Shown here in pieces: positions 16,124 through 23,818 of a DNA stretch of 33,076 bases (position 1 is the stretch's first letter; each line of letters opens with the position of its first letter). Under the pieces are notes generated by a model. It was given only the letters and a program-made list of their open reading frames with translations, ran no database searches and was not told where the DNA came from. Source of the DNA: Bacillota bacterium. Lineage in GTDB: Bacteria > Bacillota > Clostridia > Christensenellales > Aristaeellaceae. The stretch is taken from assembly GCA_023416585.1 (NCBI GenBank), contig JAEZHM010000125.1, forward strand, positions 1 through 33,076. Direction: 5' to 3'. Position numbers and translations under genes: made by a program.

Positions 16124-17635
16124 ATGTCGTTTAAAGTCACGTTTATTGGAGCAGGCAGTCTTGGTTTTACCCGTGCATTATTGACGGATATCCTTTCCGT
16201 ACCGGAGTTTCATGATATAAAAATTGCTTTTACGGATATTAACCAGAATAATCTGGATATGGTCACCCAACTGTGCCAGCGCGACATCGATATGAACGGG
16301 CTGAACATTCAAATTTATGCGACCACAAACCGGCGCGAAGCGTTGAAAGGCGCCAAGTATGTCATCAACAGCGTGCGTATCGGCGGCCTGGAGGCGTTTG
16401 CGACAGATATCAATATCCCGCTGAAGTACGGTGTGGACCAGTGTGTTGGCGACACGCTTTGCGTGGGCGGCATTATGTATGGCCAGCGCGTGATCGCGGC
16501 GATGCTGGACTTCTGCAAGGATATGCGTGAAGTGTGCGCGCCAGATGTGCTGCACTTGAACTATTCCAACCCCAATGCTATGGTGACATGGGCCTGCAAT
16601 ACCTATGGCGGTATCAACACCATCGGCTTGTGTCACGGGGTACAGCATGGTCATGAACAACTTGCCAAGGCGCTGGGTTACAAGAAAGAAGAAGTGGATA
16701 TCATTTGCGCGGGCCTTAACCATCAAACCTGGTACATTTCCGTCAAGCATAACGGAGAGAGCCTGCTGGACAAGATTCTTCCCGCTTTTGAAAAGGACGA
16801 GTACCTCTCCCGTACAGAGAAGGTGCGCATCGATATTCTTCGCCGGTTTGGCTACTACTCCACCGAGTCCAACGGTCACCTGAGCGAATACCTGGCCTGG
16901 TACAGGAAGCGCCCGGAGGAACTGAAGGAATGGATCGATGTGAAGCAGGATTCCTGGATCAGTTGGATAAACGGCGAGACCGCAGGCTACCTGCGCGTGT
17001 GCACCGAAGGCCGCAATTGGTTTGAAGTGGATTTCCCCAATTGGCTCAAAGAGCCTCCGAGGAAGTACAATGGCACGGATCGCGGAAGCGAGCACGGCTC
17101 CTATATCATGGAAGGTCTGGAAACCGGCCGCACCTATAGGGGACACTTCAATGTGATCAACAACGGGGCCATCTCCAACCTGCCGGACGACTGCGTGGTG
17201 GAGGTTCCGGGTTATGTCAACTTTAACGGGGTGCAAATCCCAAAGGTAGGCGATCTGCCGCTGGGGTGCGCTGCGATCTGCGCCCAATCCGTCAGCGTGC
17301 AGCGTATGGCTGTCAAGGCCGCGGTCACCGGTGACGCCGGACTGCTCAAACAGGCTGTTCTGCTGGACCCCCTTACCGGCGCGGTCTGCAACCCGCCGGA
17401 AGTCTGGCAGATGGTCGACGAGATGCTCATCGCCCAAGCGGAATGGCTGCCTCAATATAAGGAAGCTATCGCTAAAGCCCAAGAGCGTTTTGCGAAGGGC
17501 GGCCTGATCCCCACCAAAGAAGGCTACAAAGGTGCAGCCCGCTTAGGAGTTAAGAGCATCGAACAGATGAGCGAGGACAAAGCAAAATCACGGGCCATGG
17601 CCAGCGCCGCGGCTAAGGAGAACATAGAGAACTAG
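16124..17635 (+). CDS. Glycoside hydrolase family 4 (NAD- and Mn-dependent alpha-glycosidase)
   Basis: 503 residues. The N-terminal Rossmann site VTFIGAGSLGFTRALLTDIL binds NAD+. VGDTLCVGGIMYGQRVI, LNYSNPNAMVTWA and TIGLCHGVQHGHEQL follow, with the Mn-ligand Cys in the CHGV motif and the His ligand in GLNHQTWYI. GH4 enzymes oxidise C3 of the sugar and eliminate the aglycone. The residues after the metal Cys vary with substrate: I recall CHSV for alpha-galactosidases and CHEV for alpha-galacturonidases. CHGV fits neither, so the substrate is open; a uronide is possible because the neighbouring genes resemble Bacillus lplABC beside lplD. The C-terminal tail KSIEQMS...KENIEN is duplicated at 14558-14641. 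Start ATG at 16124 with GAGGGATG upstream. Confidence 0.88.
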   Translation: MSFKVTFIGAGSLGFTRALLTDILSVPEFHDIKIAFTDINQNNLDMVTQLCQRDIDMNGLNIQIYATTNRREALKGAKYVINSVRIGGLEAFATDINIPLKYGVDQCVGDTLCVGGIMYGQRVIAAMLDFCKDMREVCAPDVLHLNYSNPNAMVTWACNTYGGINTIGLCHGVQHGHEQLAKALGYKKEEVDIICAGLNHQTWYISVKHNGESLLDKILPAFEKDEYLSRTEKVRIDILRRFGYYSTESNGHLSEYLAWYRKRPEELKEWIDVKQDSWISWINGETAGYLRVCTEGRNWFEVDFPNWLKEPPRKYNGTDRGSEHGSYIMEGLETGRTYRGHFNVINNGAISNLPDDCVVEVPGYVNFNGVQIPKVGDLPLGCAAICAQSVSVQRMAVKAAVTGDAGLLKQAVLLDPLTGAVCNPPEVWQMVDEMLIAQAEWLPQYKEAIAKAQERFAKGGLIPTKEGYKGAARLGVKSIEQMSEDKAKSRAMASAAAKENIEN

Positions 17636-17649
17636 GCGTGTCTATAAAC

Positions 17650-17701
17650 AAATAGCGCATGATTTATGAAGAATACCCCCTGGAAGCATCATGTGCTATT
17701 T
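17650..17701 (+). other. Long inverted repeat between GH4 and binding-protein genes
   Basis: AAATAGCGCATGAT (17650-17663) and ATCATGTGCTATTT (17688-17701) form a 14-bp stem with one G-U pair and a 24-base loop. Few T residues follow, so an mRNA-processing or stability element is as likely as a terminator. Confidence 0.5.
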
Positions 17702-17752
17702 ACATAAAACGAATCTGGAATCATTGCATTCTGTAGTGCATGGTGTGTTAAA

Positions 17753-17769
17753 GTTATCCAAGTGATAAC
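17753..17769. promoter_or_regulatory. Palindrome just upstream of the binding-protein gene
   Basis: GTTATC-CAAGT-GATAAC, a perfect 6-bp dyad ending 8 bases before the GGGAGG ribosome site. It could be a regulator site or a translation-control stem. Confidence 0.4.
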
Positions 17770-17790
17770 AATATAAGGGAGGAAAGTTTG

Positions 17791-19452
17791 ATGAACAAGG
17801 TGTTCAGGCGAGTTGCTTCGGTGCTCCTGGTAGTCATAATGATGATGTCATTGACGCCGGTGATGGCCGAACAAACGGCAAAGGGAACCCGTGAGGCGCA
17901 GCCCATCCCCGAAGGTAACTGGGACGCCCCCTATCCGACCGTGGTTAACATCACCACTGTCAAGGGTTCCGGTATGGATCAGGTTTTTGATAACGGCGAC
18001 GATCAGCGCAACAACCCATGGACCCGCGCGTGGCTGAATAAGCTGGGTATCGAAGTGACCTACGACTGGATCGACGAAGGCAACACCCAGTACGCCACCA
18101 AGCTCAATATGACGATCGCTTCCGGTAACCTGCCGGACACGTTCAAGTGCAACTACGTCCAGTTCCGTCAATTGATGGAAGCCGGCCTTTTGCTGGACAT
18201 CACTGACTACTACAACAACAACACTTCGCAGCGTGTTCGCGACTACGAGAAGACCGACCCGGACACCATCAAGCTGACCACCGTGGACGGCCGCATCTAT
18301 GGCATCCCGGCGTACTACTACGGCATCATCGACCAGCCCAAGGACCTGTGGATCCGCAAGGACTGGTACGAGGCGGCTGGCTCCCCGCAGCTTAAGACGG
18401 TGGAGGACTTTGAGAATCTGGCTAAGAAGTTCATCGAGGAACACGGCGGATATGGCCTGGCCATCGAGAACAAGCTGGAGAACCTGTTCATGACGGGCCC
18501 GATGTTCGGCGTGTACCTGGGCAACCCCGCCAATGCCAATGCGCAGTACTTCTGGTACAAGGACGAGACCGGCCGCATCAAGGCTGATATCGCCCACAAG
18601 GAGTTCAAGACCGCGCTGACTTACTGGGCCAAGTGGTACCAGGACGGCATCATCAGCCCGGACTTTGCCAATTTCGACGTCAATAAGATGATTCAGGACA
18701 TCGTTAACGGCAAGGTTGGCATGCAGCCCCACTATCAGTGGCAGGGCTGGCACGTGGGCCCCAACCTGGTCGCCGCGCAGGGCAATGAAGCCTACTTTAT
18801 CCCCTTCCCGTTCCCGACTATCGATGGCTCCCAGGTGCTGGGCCAGGTCGGTTTCCCGAACAACGACATCATCGTGGTCAGCAAGACCTGCAAAAACCCG
18901 GCCGCGGTCATGAAGCTGCTCAGCTTTACCGACTATGTTATGTTCGACCCCAACACCAAACTCACCGAGGAAGAGTTCAAGGGCTACACGGACGGCCAGC
19001 GTGAACATGTGCCCGGCTCGGTGGAGATTATCGACCCGATGGCTGATATGATCCAGTTCGAGCATGTGCTCAGTGCGCTTAAGACCGGCGACACCTCTGA
19101 TCTTTTCACCGCCGGCATGAAGAAGAAGTACGGCGACTCCATCAGCTGGCTGAACGAGAAGAATGCCGGTGGTCTTGGCGCCTACCTGCAGCAGGGCTTT
19201 GAAGGCTGCTCGTATTTTAACTCCAAGTTCCTCATCGACAACAACTTCCTTAAAAAGACCGATGTGTGGGGTCCGCCGCCCGTGGAATTCGACAAAACGA
19301 TCAACTGCATTGACATCATCCTGAACGGCGTCATGGAGATTATCATGGGCACCCAGCCTGTGGACTACTATGACACGGTGCTCGCAAACTGGTATGCCCA
19401 GGGCGGCCAGATCATGGAAGATGCTGTAAACACGCAGTACGGCGGCAAATAA
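17791..19452 (+). CDS. Extracellular solute-binding protein of a CUT1-type sugar ABC importer (LplA-like)
   Basis: 553 residues. A signal peptide (KVFRRVASVLLVVIMMMSLT) ends in PVMA-EQ, a type I cleavage site. There is no lipobox Cys anywhere near it, unusual for a Gram-positive binding protein. The mature part has the family pattern: KLNMTIASGNLPD, GRIYGIPAYYY, LWIRKDWYEAAG, ALTYWAKWYQDGIISPDF. It would capture the oligosaccharide or glycoside outside the cell for the two permeases downstream. Start ATG at 17791 with GGGAGG; a TTG one codon earlier is possible. Codon use is strongly biased to C-ending codons, suggesting high expression, and a terminator follows that would keep its mRNA in excess. 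Confidence 0.88.
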   Translation: MNKVFRRVASVLLVVIMMMSLTPVMAEQTAKGTREAQPIPEGNWDAPYPTVVNITTVKGSGMDQVFDNGDDQRNNPWTRAWLNKLGIEVTYDWIDEGNTQYATKLNMTIASGNLPDTFKCNYVQFRQLMEAGLLLDITDYYNNNTSQRVRDYEKTDPDTIKLTTVDGRIYGIPAYYYGIIDQPKDLWIRKDWYEAAGSPQLKTVEDFENLAKKFIEEHGGYGLAIENKLENLFMTGPMFGVYLGNPANANAQYFWYKDETGRIKADIAHKEFKTALTYWAKWYQDGIISPDFANFDVNKMIQDIVNGKVGMQPHYQWQGWHVGPNLVAAQGNEAYFIPFPFPTIDGSQVLGQVGFPNNDIIVVSKTCKNPAAVMKLLSFTDYVMFDPNTKLTEEEFKGYTDGQREHVPGSVEIIDPMADMIQFEHVLSALKTGDTSDLFTAGMKKKYGDSISWLNEKNAGGLGAYLQQGFEGCSYFNSKFLIDNNFLKKTDVWGPPPVEFDKTINCIDIILNGVMEIIMGTQPVDYYDTVLANWYAQGGQIMEDAVNTQYGGK

Positions 19453-19475
19453 AGTGCGCCGGTACGAGTAACAAC

Positions 19476-19517
19476 AGGATTCAGCGGCGGCAATTCGTCG
19501 CCGCTGAATCCTTTATT
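19476..19517 (+). terminator. Attenuating terminator between binding protein and permeases
   Basis: AGGATTCAGCGGCG and CGCCGCTGAATCCT form a perfect 14-bp stem around a 9-base loop, followed by TTATTTTA. With no promoter evident before the permease genes, partial read-through would yield much more binding protein than permease. Confidence 0.85.
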
Positions 19518-19529
19518 TTAGGAGGAGCG

Positions 19530-20426
19530 ATGATGATCAAACGACTAAAGAAGGAATGGCCATTCCACTTCCTGCTCCTTCCCGGTATCATCTTGACATT
19601 TATCTTCTCGTACCTGCCCATCTACGGCATCATTATGGCCTTCCAAAATTACAACCCGGGCCTCGGCTTCTTGGGTTCGCCCTGGGTTGGCCTGGAGAAC
19701 TTTCAATTGGTGTTCTCGACGCCTCAGTTTGTCAAATCCATCTACAACACTTTCTTCATCTCATTTTTCAAGATCACGATCCAGACGCTGTCCTCCGTTG
19801 TATTCGCCTTGCTGCTAAATGAGCTGCGGGCCACTAAAGCGAAGCGGCTGTTCCAGACTATTGTATATATTCCGAACTTTATTTCCTGGGTCATTATGGC
19901 GGGTATCCTGATCAATCTGCTGGCATCTGACGGCATGGTGAACGTGATGCTGAAGGCGATAGGCATCAAGCCGATCCAATTCATCTCCAATCGGAGTGTG
20001 TTCCCCTGGACGATGATCCTAACCGATGTCTGGAAAACATTTGGCTTTGGCACGGTGGTATACCTGGCGTCCATCACGTCCATCGATCCGGAACTCTATG
20101 AAGCTGCCGTTATCGATGGCGCCGGCCGGTGGAAGCAGACATTGTACGTAACGCTGCCGATGCTGTACTCGATCATTATCCTGATGACGGTGCTTGGTTT
20201 GGGCAATGTGCTCAATGCGGGATTTGACCAGGTATACAACCTGTATTCCCCCGCCGTATATCCCACAGGCGACATCATCGATACCTTCGTTTACCGCCTG
20301 GGCCTTCAGAACGGCAAGTACGCCATCGGCACAGCGGTGGGCCTGTTTAAGAGCGTTGTCTCGTGTACACTGATTTCGCTGTCGCTGTACACTGCCTATA
20401 AATTTGCGAATTATCGCGTGTTTTAA
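19530..20426 (+). CDS. ABC sugar permease, LplB/YteP-like
   Basis: 298 residues with six hydrophobic segments. The N-terminal KEWPFHFLLLPGIILTFIFS and SYLPIYGIIMAFQNYNP are typical of this permease class. The cytoplasmic EAA loop reads LYEAAVIDGAGRWKQTLYVT, the contact for the ATPase. There are two consecutive ATGs; the second (19533) has the better spacing from GGAGG. It pairs with the next gene as the heterodimeric channel. No ATPase gene lies in the operon, so a shared MsmX-type ATPase is expected. Confidence 0.92.
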   Translation: MMIKRLKKEWPFHFLLLPGIILTFIFSYLPIYGIIMAFQNYNPGLGFLGSPWVGLENFQLVFSTPQFVKSIYNTFFISFFKITIQTLSSVVFALLLNELRATKAKRLFQTIVYIPNFISWVIMAGILINLLASDGMVNVMLKAIGIKPIQFISNRSVFPWTMILTDVWKTFGFGTVVYLASITSIDPELYEAAVIDGAGRWKQTLYVTLPMLYSIIILMTVLGLGNVLNAGFDQVYNLYSPAVYPTGDIIDTFVYRLGLQNGKYAIGTAVGLFKSVVSCTLISLSLYTAYKFANYRVF

Positions 20427-20438
20427 GGGGGTGACGAA

Positions 20439-21326
20439 ATGAAAGTTATGACAAGGGGAATGAAGATCTTCCGTGTGTTCAATTACACATTCATTATCTT
20501 GGTATGCCTGACATGCTTCCTTCCGTTGCTCAACACGCTTGCCGTTTCGTTCAGCTCACCGGCAGCGGTTTCCACCGGTAAGGTCTACTTCTGGCCCAAA
20601 GACTTTACGATGATGGCGTATGAGTTCGCCATGCAGAACGGCAAGTTCCTGCGTGCCATGGAGGTCTCAGTCATGCGCTGCCTGCTGGGCGTGGCGATCA
20701 ATCTTTTTATGATGGTCACTACCGCCTACCCGCTTTCCAAAACCAGGGACCGGTTCGGCGCGCGCAACTACTATATGGCATTCTATGTGATCACGATGCT
20801 GTTCGGAGGCGGTCTGATACCATACTACATTTTAGTAAGCCAACTGGGTCTGATGAACAGCATTTGGTCACTGGTGCTGCCGCTGTCCGTGCCTGTCTTC
20901 AACATGGTCATCCTGATGAACTTTATGCGCGGATTGCCGCCCGAGCTGGAAGAGGCTGCCATGATTGATGGCGCTGGCCTGTTCCGCACACTGTTCAGCG
21001 TGATTCTGCCGGTACTTAAGCCTGCACTGGCCACAGTCGGTTTATTTTCTTTCGTTTACCACTGGAATGACTGGTTCACAGGCGCGCTGTTTATGCACGA
21101 CCCCAAGAACTACCCGTTGCAGACCTACCTGCAGACGCTGCTGACCAACTTTAACGATATGCTGCGCCAGTCCGGCTCGGACTACTATGCGCTTTTGGCA
21201 CGTATGAATGAGCAGACGGGCCGGGCCGCGCAGCTGTTCCTTGGCCTGATACCTACGCTGATCGTCTATCCGTTCCTGCAAAAATATTTCACCACCGGGC
21301 TGGTAATGGGCAGCGTGAAGGGCTGA
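20439..21326 (+). CDS. ABC sugar permease, LplC/YtcP-like
   Basis: 295 residues, six hydrophobic segments. The EAA loop is LEEAAMIDGAGLFRTLFSVI. The N-terminal LLNTLAVSFSSPAAVSTGKV and the ending LQKYFTTGLVMGSVKG are characteristic of the LplC/YtcP branch. It lies 12 bases after the first permease gene, with GGGGGTG before the ATG. Last gene of the glycoside uptake system; the converging gene on the other strand begins (3' end) within 100 bases. Confidence 0.92.
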   Translation: MKVMTRGMKIFRVFNYTFIILVCLTCFLPLLNTLAVSFSSPAAVSTGKVYFWPKDFTMMAYEFAMQNGKFLRAMEVSVMRCLLGVAINLFMMVTTAYPLSKTRDRFGARNYYMAFYVITMLFGGGLIPYYILVSQLGLMNSIWSLVLPLSVPVFNMVILMNFMRGLPPELEEAAMIDGAGLFRTLFSVILPVLKPALATVGLFSFVYHWNDWFTGALFMHDPKNYPLQTYLQTLLTNFNDMLRQSGSDYYALLARMNEQTGRAAQLFLGLIPTLIVYPFLQKYFTTGLVMGSVKG

Positions 21327-21423
21327 GAGGCAGCCTGTGCAAACGAATGAACCTCACTGCAGAGCAGACGAAGAACAAATCACTGATCTGATCATTCACT
21401 GACACAGCTGCGTTAGTTTGTGT

Positions 21424-21960
21424 CTACACGTTTTGGCCCATCTCGTACGCCTTAAGCATCTCTGGCCTTGAGCGAACATCGCCCGCCGCCCACACGTTTG
21501 TGGCAAGCAGCACGCCCTTCTCCCGCGCGTCCTGAAGGCATAACTGCGTAAACCCACGGATGCTCTCCACGGCGCGCATGATGTTATCCCGCTCAGAGAG
21601 AGCGGCAGCAACGATGATGTAAATATCTTTTCCGCTCATCTCCCGGAAGCGTGCAACGCTGCGGTCGATGAGCGTTTTGAGCTGCGCGTCCATGGTGTAG
21701 AAGTAGACGGGCGTCGCGAACACCAGGGCGTCCGCCGCGACCATCCTTTCAAGAATTTCCGCCGCATCGTCCTTCTGCACGCACGGAACGGTGCGCTGAC
21801 ACACGTTGCAGCCAAGGCAGAAACCCACCTTCCGGTCGCGCAGAAAGACCTTCTCAGCCTCGTGCCCCGCATCCCGCGCACCGCGCTCAAATTCGTCGCA
21901 CAGGAGATCTGAGTTGCCGCCCCTTCTAGGACTGGCGGAAATCAGGAGTATCTTTTTCAT
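21424..21960 (-). CDS. Flavodoxin-like NAD(P)H-dependent oxidoreductase with Cys cluster
   Basis: 178 residues. The FMN site ISASPRRGGNSDLLCDEFER begins the flavodoxin fold, and ALVFATPVYFYTMDAQLKTL is the second FMN-binding loop. FCLGCNVCQRTVPCVQKDD gives the CxxCxxC...C pattern seen in iron-sulfur flavoproteins and related NADPH-dependent FMN reductases, so an Fe-S cluster is possible. Cytoplasmic electron-transfer or quinone/nitro-reducing role; no specific substrate can be assigned. Confidence 0.85.
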   Translation of the reverse strand: MKKILLISASPRRGGNSDLLCDEFERGARDAGHEAEKVFLRDRKVGFCLGCNVCQRTVPCVQKDDAAEILERMVAADALVFATPVYFYTMDAQLKTLIDRSVARFREMSGKDIYIIVAAALSERDNIMRAVESIRGFTQLCLQDAREKGVLLATNVWAAGDVRSRPEMLKAYEMGQNV

Positions 21961-22050
21961 CTGTATCTTCTTCTATTGCTCGATCTGTCTTCCCGGTTTC
22001 ACGGCCGGGCGTTGTGCTTTTTGGTCCGCGGTGATCTCTTCCTTTGGTGA

Positions 22051-22404
22051 TTAATCAAGCGCATTGCCTATCAATTCCGATGCTATGCGCAATGAATTGA
22101 TTCTGTTTCGCTGCAGCGTGTGCTGGGAGGTTCCGGGTGAAAACTTCCCTTGGGCTTTTTCGCTTCTGCTTATCATAGAAGCCAGTGCCCGGAGTGCTTC
22201 CTGCAAATCTTCCCGTGTGCAATTTTCCATATCGTTTTTGTTCATCCATGCAGACGCTATATGCAGCGCTTTTATATTGCCTTGCAGCATGGTGTGCTGC
22301 CAAGATCCCGGCGCCAGTTTCTGCTGCGCTTTTTCAGATTTACTGATGAGGGAAGCTATCGGGCGAAGAGCTTCTTCTATTTCTTCTCTTGTGAAATGCT
22401 CCAT
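22051..22404 (-). CDS. Small protein built of two tandem copies of a 58-residue unit
   Basis: 117 residues. Residues 1-58 and 59-117 are clear duplicates: each begins ME-x-x-TRE-[ED]-[IL]-[EQ]-EALR, continues ASxISxSEKAQxK and then PGxxQHT, and ends IASxxxxN. Both halves start with Met, so the second could also be translated alone. I do not recognise the family. Mostly helical, polar, no membrane segment. An in-frame ATG at 22446 is possible, but 22404 has GAGAGG upstream. It lies in a row of small minus-strand genes with no obvious partner. Confidence 0.6.
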   Translation of the reverse strand: MEHFTREEIEEALRPIASLISKSEKAQQKLAPGSWQHTMLQGNIKALHIASAWMNKNDMENCTREDLQEALRALASMISRSEKAQGKFSPGTSQHTLQRNRINSLRIASELIGNALD

Positions 22405-22477
22405 ATTTTCAGCCTCTCTATTCTTAACGCAAATCAGGAGTTGCACCTAATGCGCGGCGTTGTCCTGAATTCCAGGG

Positions 22478-22690
22478 TCAGCCCTTGGTGTATCTTGCCC
22501 TGTATTCCGCGTTGATTTCCGCGATTTCTTTTTCGCCATCAATGTAGGGCTGATACATGGCATAAGGTTCGCCGCCGCCCAGACCGCAGGAAGAGCAATT
22601 TTCACATCCCACGCCGCCGCAGTCCAGCGCTTTTTGAATGATCTCCTCCCGCTCTTCCCTCGTTGTATCCTTGATCAGGATGCCGCTCAT
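22478..22690 (-). CDS. Small Cys-rich protein, clostridial type
   Basis: 70 residues. GILIKDTTREEREEIIQKAL is followed by DCGGVGCENCSSCGLGGG, a dense Cys cluster suited to binding a metal or Fe-S centre, and then YQPYIDGEKEIAEINAEYR. I recall similar short proteins across clostridia without a known role. Start at 22690 with AGGTGG upstream; an in-frame ATG at 22702 is less well placed. Confidence 0.65.
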   Translation of the reverse strand: MSGILIKDTTREEREEIIQKALDCGGVGCENCSSCGLGGGEPYAMYQPYIDGEKEIAEINAEYRARYTKG

Positions 22691-22781
22691 AAAGCACGCC
22701 ACCTTTCCATGCCACCCTGCCGGCCAGCGCGCAGTTGATTAGCCGCCTTATATGCCGGTACCATTTTGTCAGTCTCACTGA

Positions 22782-22790
22782 ATTATACCA
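22782..22790 (-). promoter_or_regulatory. Extended -10 promoter for the Cys-rich small protein
   Basis: Minus strand TGGTATAAT, about 90 bases before the start; no good -35 box. Confidence 0.4.
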
Positions 22791-22811
22791 TATTGTAAGC
22801 TGGAACGGCTT

Positions 22812-23816
22812 TTACTTCCCCAATGGCTGCTCCAGATTGCCCTTTGCATCATTCAAATCAAGCTGCCGCCCGATCCGTTCTTTCAGCTGGGCGACAAAGC
22901 CCGGTGGCTCCAGTACTTTGACCGTTGGCCCAAAGCTGAGCACACGGATCAGCAGCTCGGTTTCCTCTGTGGGATCGTGATAGACACGGCAAAGATAGGT
23001 GTTGCTTGGCTCATCATATTCCGTTTCTTTCCGGTAAGCCGCAAACTGCAGCATGGCCCGCTCCAGCGCATTGCGCTCCGGGTAAATCCGAAGGAGGAAG
23101 GAAGGCTGTCTCAAGGATTCCGCAAAATACCGCTCCGCTTGTGCATCATCCATCTTAGGCGCATCGGCGGCCTCCGAAACATTTTGGATGCGCGACAGGT
23201 TTAATATGGCGCGCCGGTTGCGGGTTTTAAATAGGGCGGCGGCCAATAACCGGAATTTGTCATCCTTGGCGGAGTAATTGAGCCGCCATGGAACATAGGC
23301 GCCGCGGGTCAAGCGGCCTTTTCCGCCCTCGTATTCAATATATAGCGGCGTATGGGTCTTGGTTGCGTTGAGGATCAAGCGGAAACGCTCGCGGTATGCC
23401 GGTTCATGATAGGAATCGCCATCCAAGGCAGCATCGTAGAAATGAAAATCGCCGGGCAAAAACAAAGGTTCGATATTCAAGGCTTTATCAAGTGTCTTTA
23501 TTTGATCGTCGTCCAGGAAAAGGCACATGCGCGGGTCGTTAAGCAGCGACTTGAGCCAGGCCTGCTCCAGCGTGCCGAGCGGCCGCTCGGTATCGGCTGA
23601 GGATAGTATGGAATAAAAACGTCCGTCCCGCTCATTCAGCAGCGGCCACTCACCGGATATAAGCTTGGGGAGTAAATGAAAGGCGGTATCCGCAAAACCG
23701 CTTTCCTTTATCATGGCTTCGATATCTGCCCGCACTAAGCCGCCAGGATGGGCGTGCTTTAAGACTCGTGCCATGACTGTGTAATAGCAGCCGTAGATTT
23801 CAGAGAAAAGCTCCAT
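22812..23816 (-). CDS. WYL-domain-type regulator, second of a pair
   Basis: 334 residues. The N-terminal part is helical. The middle (FRLILNATKTHTPLYIEYEG ... YVPWRLNYSAKDDKFRLLAA) has the strand pattern of a WYL domain, and the C-terminal segment ending LSFGPTVKVLEPPGFVAQLK is the WCX-type extension usual in WYL proteins. WYL domains bind nucleotides or nucleic acid and often switch repressors. The ATG at 23816 is chosen because GGAGG lies seven bases upstream, within the end of the preceding gene; the pair is translationally coupled. Divergent from the RtcB cluster, hence its likely regulator. Confidence 0.75.
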   Translation of the reverse strand: MELFSEIYGCYYTVMARVLKHAHPGGLVRADIEAMIKESGFADTAFHLLPKLISGEWPLLNERDGRFYSILSSADTERPLGTLEQAWLKSLLNDPRMCLFLDDDQIKTLDKALNIEPLFLPGDFHFYDAALDGDSYHEPAYRERFRLILNATKTHTPLYIEYEGGKGRLTRGAYVPWRLNYSAKDDKFRLLAAALFKTRNRRAILNLSRIQNVSEAADAPKMDDAQAERYFAESLRQPSFLLRIYPERNALERAMLQFAAYRKETEYDEPSNTYLCRVYHDPTEETELLIRVLSFGPTVKVLEPPGFVAQLKERIGRQLDLNDAKGNLEQPLGK

Positions 23817-23818
23817 CT

